DNA from: Zelonia costaricensis
Lineage: Eukaryota; Euglenozoa; Kinetoplastea; Trypanosomatida; Trypanosomatidae
DNA: 56,568 nt
Direction of reading: 5' to 3'
NCBI GenBank assembly: GCA_030849075.1
Contig: JASAOO010003409.1
Span: 1-56,568, forward strand
Below, in pieces: positions 19,711 through 27,292 of the stretch. Within the stretch, counting starts at the first letter, position 1. Each line of letters opens with the position of its first letter. Below the pieces are notes generated by a model. That model saw only the letters and a program-made list of their open reading frames with translations, had not been told where the DNA came from and did not search any database. The translations under genes and the position numbers were made by a program.

Positions 19711-20307
19711 ATGCTGGCAGAGCCCAAGTCCTCCGTGATTCGTGGCGATCGCAAGCAGCTCACGTCCAAGTTCACGGACGGCAGCGAGCTTATCGAGGAG
19801 TACGATGTCGTGACCGATGCACTGCTGCTGCGGAAGCGCCGCACGCGCAACGCGCTAGGCGGGTACTCGGACTGGGTCATCGAGGTAGGTACCGAGGCGC
19901 CATCACGGAACCTGGATCGTGCCCTCATCGTGGAGGCTAGCGGCAGCCCTGTGGTGGTGCGGCAGGACACGAAGGAAAGCTACGTGGTGCGCGTTCGCAA
20001 CCTCCCCTACCCGCGCGACGTCTTTTCGGTCGACGTAGAGCGGCAAGACGGGGACGCTGTCGGCAAGGTTGTGGTGCGGACATCCAACAAAAAGTACTTT
20101 AAGCGGCTGGACATCCCTGACCTCGAGCGCGCCCGCATCCCGCTTGAAGCGTCGAGGCTCTCCTTCGATGTGCAGCATCAGACGCTCATCATCCAGTACA
20201 AGAAGCCGCTTTCCATCCTCGCTGCTGAGGCCGCGGCGCGCAAGGAGCGGGCCTCGATGCCGTCGAAGCGGGTGGACGACAACAACGCCGACTGCAAGCA
20301 GCAATGA
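19711..20307 (+). CDS. DPCD: DPCD family protein (deleted in primary ciliary dyskinesia homologue)
   Basis: 198 residues, essentially the length of animal DPCD (203). Collinear conserved blocks: DGSELIEEYD near the start, a DALLLRKRR strand, SDWVIEVG, the very characteristic RVRNLPYPRDVFSVDV, then VVVRTSNKKYFKRLDIPDL, and the TLIIQYKKP strand close to the end. In animals DPCD is needed for motile cilia and interacts with RUVBL1/2 AAA+ ATPases; a chaperone-type role in axonemal assembly is a reasonable inference for a flagellate. The basic, low-complexity C-terminal tail is not informative. The start at 19711 is the only ATG that keeps the conserved N-terminal strand. Confidence 0.93.
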   Translation: MLAEPKSSVIRGDRKQLTSKFTDGSELIEEYDVVTDALLLRKRRTRNALGGYSDWVIEVGTEAPSRNLDRALIVEASGSPVVVRQDTKESYVVRVRNLPYPRDVFSVDVERQDGDAVGKVVVRTSNKKYFKRLDIPDLERARIPLEASRLSFDVQHQTLIIQYKKPLSILAAEAAARKERASMPSKRVDDNNADCKQQ

Positions 20308-21522
20308 ACCTCTGCAGAATTTACGACGCGCACCGCAGCATTGCACAGCGAATGTGCACTGCTGTTTCCGCTCCTGCTGTGCGTTTTTTTTTTTTTTGCA
20401 GTGTGAGCGGCGGGAGAAGTTGTTGGGGTGTTTTCGGCGCACAGCGGTGATGTATCGCATGCCAGGGCTGCTTATGCGTGCGGAGGTGCGGCGCGGTGGA
20501 CAAGTAGAGTGAGACGGGCCAGGACGGCGTGCTTCGCTTCTCCGCACGCAGTACTCTTGCTACGCCTCCTCCCTCTCTGCGGTCGGTGCTCCTAGTGCAA
20601 GCGCACTTGCTCCTTCCTCGCAAGCACACGAGCAACGGCGACTCAAGACAATACCACCGTACATGAAAAACCAGAAGTCGGCACAAGAGAGACTCCGCGC
20701 GACGACGAGCGCCTTGCTGACAGCCCTGCTTCGGGCTGTACTGAGGCGCGAACGCGTCGAACTGTGATAACACTCATTCGCGCTGCCTTTTCGTAGAACG
20801 AAACTGAGGTTTGGGCCCACTGCGCTAAGGCGGCTGCTACGTGATGAAACTCAGCCGTTGTACATTTTCTTTTCCGCTCTCCACATCCCTGCGACGACGA
20901 CTTCCTTCTCCGGCGCACACACGCACACTCGCTTTTTTCACTGGCGACACTCGTATCATCAATTCCACATTGACCGCGCAGCAGCGCCCAGCACACACGC
21001 CGTGACTGCTCGGTCCTCATCGTACTCTTCTTTTTTTTCTCTTTCGCTGCATTGGATCGCGGCCGAGTCATCCCGCGGCGCGCCTCTCCGCACCTTAGTG
21101 GGGGACGCCGTTACGGTCACTCAGAGCAGCCGCGACAGCGACGCCGCTTCTTCTGCACCGCAAGTCCTGACACACCTTACGTAGAACGTGCACTTGCGCC
21201 TATCGCGTGCGCTGCATCGCTTCAACTCCTCAAACTATAGTAGCCAGCTAGCAGGCATTTTGACCTAGTGCCCCATTTCCAGTCCCCGCACCTTTCCTGT
21301 CATCCCTTTTCCTCAGGTAGCAGTAGCCTTCGCCCCGGCTTCAGTGTAGCAACCCTCTTCGTTCGGCGTGCTTGCGTCGTCTTGAGCGGCGTCCGTTCTC
21401 CTAGAACTCCGTACAAACATCTCCTGCTCTGGTGCGTGCGCGCGGCTCCGCGTTTGCCCTCTTGTTCGTTTTCCCCCCGCTTTTTTCCCTTTCCACTTTT
21501 TGTGAAGCGTGTGCAGGTCACG
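20308..21522 (+). other. 1.2-kb intergenic region with an orphan acceptor-like site
   Basis: A run of 14 T at 20384-20397 followed directly by GCAG (AG at 20400-20401) has the form of a strong splice acceptor, but no gene begins within 1.1 kb of it. It may define the 3' end of DPCD mRNA, give an alternative long leader for the next gene, or start a non-coding transcript. The acceptor for the next gene is more likely AG at 21506-21507 or 21514-21515, after the long pyrimidine tract at about 21460-21500. No coding region seen. Confidence 0.45.
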
Positions 21523-22044
21523 ATGCTGCGCGCGACGCTACGTCGGCTCGTGCGGGACCCTGTCCCGACCGACACCAAGGCCTTCTACTCGTGGTTCAGC
21601 GGCCAGGCCTACCGTCAGGAGCGCGTCATCCCTGGCGGCTACCCAGCTGTGCGCGTGTACCCAGTGTACGGCAAGCGTTGGTTTACTGGCCGCACCGTGA
21701 TTGCTTTGGTGGCAGGCTTCTCCATCTTTGGTGCGTGGATTCGCCCGGAGCGGGAGCGCTACACAATGGAGATGGTGATCGAGTTTGCTGAGCGCCAGGC
21801 TGCGTACCTGCCGTACCAGACCGCCGAGGTAAACCTGCGCTCCTTCGTGTCGAGCTACAAGCGGCACCGCTATGAGCAGGAGAACTTGATCGACAAGGGC
21901 TACGTCGGCCTCACATCTGAGTTCCGCAAGTTCTTCTACCACAGCGACGTGTGGCGCCCGCCGCTGCACGATGTGCTCATGCACCCCTACATCAAGTACG
22001 GCGGCCCGATCGCCAGCTACAACTGGTCGATTGGCTACTTCTAG
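21523..22044 (+). CDS. NADH dehydrogenase (complex I) subunit, GRIM-19/NDUFA13/B16.6-like
   Basis: 173 residues. Accessory subunit of mitochondrial complex I, anchored by one membrane helix. Features shared with NDUFA13: a PGGYPAVRV segment before the helix (PGGYGP-type in animals), one hydrophobic helix (about 62-76), an immediately following Arg/Glu-rich RPERERYTMEMVIEFAERQA, then AYLPYQTAEV (LLPLLQAE in animals). After a charged helix comes a W-containing DVWRPPLHDV near the C-terminus (TTRWVPPLIGEL in animals). The N-terminus (MLRATLRRLVRD) looks like a mitochondrial import signal. The ATG is 8-16 nt after candidate acceptors. Animal GRIM-19 also has cell-death roles, not implied here. 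Confidence 0.75.
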   Translation: MLRATLRRLVRDPVPTDTKAFYSWFSGQAYRQERVIPGGYPAVRVYPVYGKRWFTGRTVIALVAGFSIFGAWIRPERERYTMEMVIEFAERQAAYLPYQTAEVNLRSFVSSYKRHRYEQENLIDKGYVGLTSEFRKFFYHSDVWRPPLHDVLMHPYIKYGGPIASYNWSIGYF

Positions 22045-23187
22045 GCCTCCCGACGTCATGGTGAAGTCGGCCGTGCTCGATGTGCTCGAGCGTCTCTATG
22101 TCTTGCCAGTGCCTCTTTACCGTGTGTGCGTGCATGTCGCGTCGCTTGTGCTAATCGTGTGCTAGTTGCACGTGGTGCGACCAGGCCAGCGGGGTGCATC
22201 CGGCCGCTTTCCCTCTCTCCCTTCCACACAGTCATGCGCGAATGTGGAAGTTCACCGTTTTTTTTTTTTTTTGCGTCGCCAAAAACTGCACTTACCAAGA
22301 AGAAGAGAAAGGGTGTGTGTTGACATGGTGCTGTGGATGCGAAAAATGAAAGGAGGGGGGGGTGGTGGTGGTGGTGCGCGGTGTGCTGCAGCGTATGAGC
22401 TTGGGTGCACCCCCCTCCGCACCCCCATGTTGTGAGAGCACAGGGAGAGGTGAGGGATCCATGAGGTGGTGGTTCACTACTCCGCTGCTCTTCAATTTCC
22501 CGGCTGAGGGGGCTTGTCGCGAGCGGTGCGGCGAGTTGAGCGGCGGACTCCGTCCCCTGTGCTTTTTGCACTCTTCACGTTGTCGTGTTGCCTACGTGTG
22601 CGAGTGCTCGTTGACGTGGGACGTGGACTGGCGTCGTGTCGCGTCGGACGGTGCGTGCGCGGCTCTGGCCACCGTCCCCGTTTCTCCACGTCTTGGACGG
22701 CATGTCAGACGGATCGAGGCGAAATGTCCGTTCGAGTGCCATTTTCGAGCTCTCTCCATTTCCCCGCCTCCCCCTTCCCTCTCTTTTTCTTTTTGATGAA
22801 GATCGGCCCACCTTCCTGGCTGCCGCTGCGCGCGCTTCGAGTGCTCGCTCTTATCCGCCGCACTGCCCCACCTTGCGCCAGCCGCACCACTCGATCTCGC
22901 GCGGCGCGGCACCTCCCCTCGCCGAGCCTCACCTGCTTCTCTCTTCTTTTCTCCTCTAGACTTGATAGAGGCACCCACACATTCCAACTTGACTCCGTGA
23001 CCTTCTGCCCCCCCCCCCACTCTCCCGCTTCCCCCAGCGCCGTCCTCAGTTGTGACGCTGACGAAGTGCATCGCAACACACCAGACATCAACCTTCTCAA
23101 TAATCCTCCAGAAAAAAGGCTGCCACTGGCCTCACCCCCCCCCCCGAGCCTCGCGTCCATCTCCCTCTGAGATCGACACGTGGTGCT
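22045..23187 (+). other. 1.1-kb intergenic region
   Basis: No gene supported. Holds a run of 15 T at 22258-22272, a G-rich GGT-repeat stretch at about 22350-22380, and C/T-rich sequence up to CTCTGAG (AG at 23170-23171), the likely acceptor 17 nt before the next ATG. Frames of 150-218 codons on both strands here translate to low-complexity Pro/Ser/Leu sequence and are rejected. Confidence 0.4.
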
Positions 23188-25059
23188 ATGGCGTCGTCTT
23201 CCCCGATTCAGGCTGGCGTGGACACGGCCCTCCGCGCCACCGACGAGTACGCGGCCGCCTTCGACCTCGAAGTGTGGAAGGCGCAGCAGCAGCTGCGTTA
23301 CCAGGCGCAGCTGCGTCAGGCGAAGGAGCAGCTGGAGCGCCGTTTGCGCAAGGAGGCACGTGAGTCAGAGAAGACCAAGATGGCGGAGCTTGAGAGGCTG
23401 CGGCAGGAGTTGGAGGCTATGGGCCACCGCCTCCAGATCGCCGGCGAGACACTCGAGCGCCGCGCCGCGCAGCTCGACGCGCGAGAGGCCGCCTTCAACG
23501 TGAAACGCGTGAAGGTGGCAGAGCAGCACGAGGCGTACGTCACGCGTGCCGAGGAACAGGCGCGGCGCACTCGCGAGGAGGCGCAGCTGGCCCAGTCGAG
23601 CCTGCAAGCCCGCCTGCAGGAAAAGGAGCGCCTCATCTTGCAGCTGCAGGAGAACGTCAGCACCACGCAGCAGGAGTACGACCTGCTGCGCCGCCGCGCT
23701 GCCCGGCACCTTGCGGAGCAGACCGACACCGACGGCCTGCGGCTGCGAGAGCAGGAGTGTGCGCTGGTTCTGGCGCAGACACAGCTGGCCGAGACCCAGC
23801 AACTGCTGCGCGACCGCAACGGCGAGCTCATGCGACTGACGGAGAGCAACTCTACACTGGAGCAGCAGCTGCATGAGGCGAAGCGGCAGCTCAGCGTCGT
23901 CTCCCGCAAGTACCGTCGGCTCAGCGAGGAAGGCCAGACACGCGAGTGGGAGCGTCTCCGCAGGGAGCAGGAGACGCTGCGTGTAGCTCAGGAAACACAC
24001 GCGGTGCAGTCACAGCGGCAGGAGCTACAGGTGCAGCGGCAGGCACTCCTCAACTCGCTTCTGCCAGGCGGTGCACGGGATGTCGCGCTGCCACTCGGCG
24101 GGGAGGCGTCAGCGACAGGCACCGCATCGCGTGCGGTGGGTCGGCGGCAGGACGACTTCTACGCGATGGTGGCGGGACTGCGCCAGGATGTGGCGGCCGA
24201 GCTTGCGGCGGCGAAGCGGGCGGCGCAGCTTGACGCCGTCCCCTTCACCATCGTGGAGCGACCGGCATCCGCGGCTCCGTCGCGCTCCTCCGCAACGCAG
24301 CATCGCGGCACCGCCGGGGAAGGGCACCTGCGTGCCTCACCCCAAGCACGTCTGTCTGCTGCAGCTGCCGCCGACACCCCACGCGCGGAGAGCGGTGATG
24401 AAGATGCCCTCTTCTTGCCAGCGCGCGGGGGTGCCCTCGATACCTCCTCCGTGTCAGGCGTCTCGCGCATTGCCCCCGTACCGTCTTCCTCGCAGCCGCC
24501 ATCACAGTCGCGTGCGTGGGCTCGTCCTGAAGCTGCTTCACCTGCGGTTGCCGCCGGGGTCGCCAACGTCGTCGTGGACATGGGCGACACTTCCATTGAC
24601 AGCGCATACCCCGCGGTGGATTTGCAGTCCTGGACGACGTCGATGCTGGTGGCCGGTGACGAAGACGCAGCACGCGAGGACCGCGACGCTGACGTGGCGG
24701 CACTGCCTCCTGCACGAGCTGGGACGCTGCCCCCTCTCGCCCCCGCCCAGCACGGCGGGGGCGACGCTGCCGCGCTCGAAGCCTCGATGCCGTCTCAGCC
24801 ATCGGGCACCGATGCACGCCTTTCGCCGACGCCCGAGGAGTTCGTGCTGTCTCGCAGTGCGCCGCTGCTGCAGGACGGTAGTGGGAGCGACGCTGCGACT
24901 GCAGCCGCGCGGCGCGACATGCAGGCGTTTGTCCATCAACTCCGCATGAACCGCGAGAAGCTTCTCGAGACTGGGGTGTACACCGAGCAGGACCGCGTGG
25001 TGGTGGAGATGGGGGAGAAGATAAAGCTGTATGAGCAGTACCTGGCGCAGCAACGCTGA
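23188..25059 (+). CDS. CEP120-like coiled-coil protein (C-terminal half of CEP120 only)
   Basis: 623 residues. A continuous Gln/Glu/Arg-rich coiled coil covers about residues 20-300, followed by a Ser/Ala/Pro-rich low-complexity region (300-575). A short conserved end module (578-623) carries LETGVYTEQDRVVVEM, closely resembling the MRTGVYNHEDRIISEL end of animal CEP120. The start of the coiled coil (AFDLEVWKAQQQLRYQAQL) matches the ALELEMWKEMQED... entry to the CEP120 coiled coil. The three N-terminal C2 domains of CEP120 (about 986 residues in humans) are absent: the protein starts right at the coiled coil. In animals CEP120 is a daughter-centriole protein needed for centriole elongation and cilia. 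Basal-body location here is inference. The conserved end motif is the strongest evidence; the coiled coil alone would not be enough. Confidence 0.68.
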   Translation: MASSSPIQAGVDTALRATDEYAAAFDLEVWKAQQQLRYQAQLRQAKEQLERRLRKEARESEKTKMAELERLRQELEAMGHRLQIAGETLERRAAQLDAREAAFNVKRVKVAEQHEAYVTRAEEQARRTREEAQLAQSSLQARLQEKERLILQLQENVSTTQQEYDLLRRRAARHLAEQTDTDGLRLREQECALVLAQTQLAETQQLLRDRNGELMRLTESNSTLEQQLHEAKRQLSVVSRKYRRLSEEGQTREWERLRREQETLRVAQETHAVQSQRQELQVQRQALLNSLLPGGARDVALPLGGEASATGTASRAVGRRQDDFYAMVAGLRQDVAAELAAAKRAAQLDAVPFTIVERPASAAPSRSSATQHRGTAGEGHLRASPQARLSAAAAADTPRAESGDEDALFLPARGGALDTSSVSGVSRIAPVPSSSQPPSQSRAWARPEAASPAVAAGVANVVVDMGDTSIDSAYPAVDLQSWTTSMLVAGDEDAAREDRDADVAALPPARAGTLPPLAPAQHGGGDAAALEASMPSQPSGTDARLSPTPEEFVLSRSAPLLQDGSGSDAATAAARRDMQAFVHQLRMNREKLLETGVYTEQDRVVVEMGEKIKLYEQYLAQQR

Positions 25060-25651
25060 GGCGTTTCCTCTGTGGCGCGCGCTTTTCTCTTCCGCTCCTC
25101 GCACCTGCGACCTCGCGTTCCTACCCCACTGTGTCTGCTTTCTCCGCTCACCATCGTCGGCTTTGCGCTTTTTTTTTTTTGCTACTTGTGTAGACTAGAT
25201 CGTGGGTGCTTCGTTGCGAAACAGTCACGCCGTGCTTTTGGCGGGGCACCACCTACTGCTTCCGCACCCCTCGCCCTTTTCTTTTTGTGTGCTTCGCCGA
25301 CACCCGGCCGGCGGCGTTGTCAGCCGTTGTGCGAAGAAGAACGAGTCGTTGGTGAGCGTGCGCAATGCGTCACCTCAGTTGTGGGGAGTTTTGAACGTCC
25401 GTTCCGGAAAAAAGGTGCGTTTGAAAAAATGCAGCAACCTTGCCTCGCACATGCTCTCAGAGATTTCCCACAGACGGGCACGGAGTGCTAAATGGAAAGT
25501 GTGGGGCCGCAGACGGCTTGCACGCGATGCTCCTCCTCAACTTCTCGCCACGCCGATCCTTCTTCTTTTTGTACGTTCCTCCAAGCTCGAACGTGGTCCC
25601 GCCACAGCTACCACGCAACTACTGGCAAACGAGCCCCTCCCCCCTCTCCCC
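25060..25651 (+). other. 0.6-kb intergenic region
   Basis: Contains a run of 12 T at 25169-25180 with AG at 25192-25193, and a second T/C-rich tract at about 25555-25580 with AG at 25584-25585. The latter, 67 nt before the next ATG, is the better acceptor because the first would leave several upstream ATGs in the leader. The tract just before 25652 has its AG inside the next gene's second codon. Confidence 0.45.
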
Positions 25652-27292
25652 ATGCAGGCGAGGGTTCCTCTTTCGATCGTGTTCGCCGCAGAGGGGCGGC
25701 GGCACGCCATTCCGCACCGCACCTTTACCGTCTCCATCCCTGTAGAAGCTCTCACCCCTGCCGCTGACACATCTGGCGACCACGGCGTCGCCGCTGCTGC
25801 CGAGGGGCTGGCCTTTTTTCGCTACCTCGACTCCAATGACACGCGCATGCCGTCCCACCCGTGCCTCGGCGCGTACGCCCACCCCGCGGAGGAGTACGAG
25901 ACCTACGTCGGTGAAGATGTCTGGGACACACCTGACACAGCGCACACCGGCTCCAGCCCGGCCGATGGCGAGCCTGACGAGGACGTTTCCGTCTCCCCGG
26001 TGCCGTCCTTCAGCCGTGTCGTGGAGTGGGTCAATGCGGTCTTCGACGAAGCAGCTGATTGGGCCACGGACGGCGTGGTCCTGTGCGGCCGCTACGTGGT
26101 GGCCGACGACGCAGCGTGGGTGGTGCCGTCGCGCTCGCCGACGCTCTTCAGCACGCGCGAGGTGTTCCTGCTCATGCGCAACTCCAGCAAGTTTCTTCAC
26201 GATGTGCACGCGCAGATGTGCCAGGCGCGGACGCAGGCAGCGGCGCGGCGGTGCGGTGGCGCAGACTGCTGCGGCCGAGTGACGCTGGAGTTCACACTGG
26301 CTCAGTCCCTGGCGGGGTCTGGGGCGAGCGAGATGCGGGCTGTGGTGCCGTACCCGCTGCATCGCTGCCCGCAGACCGGTGCGTGGCGCGTCTGCGACAC
26401 GGCTGCGTCGCTCTCCTTTACCGGCGTGGGTCAGCGCGTGACCGACGCGTGCTTCCCGTCCCTGATGGCGTGGAGCGAGGCAGAGCACGACGCAAACTTC
26501 CGACTGATGCAGCGCCGCGTGGAGCAGGCCGCGCTGCTCGAGCGGACGTGCGCCGCGGACCCCGGCTTTGTGCCTCGCCTCGTCGCTTCCTTCGAGAAGC
26601 GGCAGCGAAGGCTGGCATCGGACTCGTCAGCATCGGGAGCGACAGGATCGCTTCCCGCCGCAGTCGAGCCTGAGGCCGCGGCGCCTGACCAGCCGGCGCG
26701 CGATGCAGCGTCGGCGTCGCCGCTGGTTCTTCTGCTCGCCGTGGACCTTCTCTTTGACAGCCCCTCGCTGCCCATCTACGTGCTGAGTGCGAAGGCGCGC
26801 GTGTTCGACGTGGCGCCACGCGCCTCTGTGCCGTGGACGGCAATCACGGAGAGTGCGACGCCGTGGTGTCTGTGGACGCCGCTCCTCCACTCTGACGCCG
26901 CCACAGAGGGTGCTGGTGTGGCAGAGGCCGAGGGGAGGGACGAGGAGGAGGAAGAAGAGGAAGACGGCGAAGCGGCTACCGCACTTGACTTCTTTCGAAT
27001 GTTCCGCGGCGTCGACCACTGGAACCAGTATGTCGCGGCGATGGTGAACCGCCTGCGCGAGGGCGGCTGTGGCGCTGCAGGCGACATCAACAAACCATCA
27101 CGTGGCGTGCAGCACTACTGTGTTATCGCGACGGAGAGTGCTGACCTGGTCACCTGCGCCGACACAATCACAAAGCGTGGCTTGCCGCTGGAGCTGATGC
27201 ACCCGGAGCTGCTCGCAGGAAACGAGGAGGCGGCGGCTTTCCTCAAGATGCTGCGTGATGGCCTTTTCAAGCCTCCGAGTGGGCAGAGCTGA
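25652..27292 (+). CDS. Divergent CDC123/D123-like protein (putative eIF2 assembly factor)
   Basis: 546 residues, longer than animal CDC123 (about 336). The pattern SFSRVVEWVNAVFDEA (about 119-134), then DDAAWVVP, then REVFLLMRNSSKFLHDV (about 169-185) follows the CDC123 order of an F..kv.eai helix, a DA.WI strand and a DIFLLLKSSDFI helix. SEMRAVVPY could match the EFRCFV strand. Near the end GVQHYCVIATESADLVTC resembles the PYLSYRLPKDFVDLS segment. The acidic DNP-type metal site expected in this ATP-grasp-like family is not clearly visible, and there are insertions, including a Glu run (about 430-436). If correct, it helps assemble the eIF2 heterotrimer. The match is remembered and weak, so an unrelated kinetoplastid protein is possible. 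The start could shift if the acceptor differs. Confidence 0.5.
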   Translation: MQARVPLSIVFAAEGRRHAIPHRTFTVSIPVEALTPAADTSGDHGVAAAAEGLAFFRYLDSNDTRMPSHPCLGAYAHPAEEYETYVGEDVWDTPDTAHTGSSPADGEPDEDVSVSPVPSFSRVVEWVNAVFDEAADWATDGVVLCGRYVVADDAAWVVPSRSPTLFSTREVFLLMRNSSKFLHDVHAQMCQARTQAAARRCGGADCCGRVTLEFTLAQSLAGSGASEMRAVVPYPLHRCPQTGAWRVCDTAASLSFTGVGQRVTDACFPSLMAWSEAEHDANFRLMQRRVEQAALLERTCAADPGFVPRLVASFEKRQRRLASDSSASGATGSLPAAVEPEAAAPDQPARDAASASPLVLLLAVDLLFDSPSLPIYVLSAKARVFDVAPRASVPWTAITESATPWCLWTPLLHSDAATEGAGVAEAEGRDEEEEEEEDGEAATALDFFRMFRGVDHWNQYVAAMVNRLREGGCGAAGDINKPSRGVQHYCVIATESADLVTCADTITKRGLPLELMHPELLAGNEEAAAFLKMLRDGLFKPPSGQS

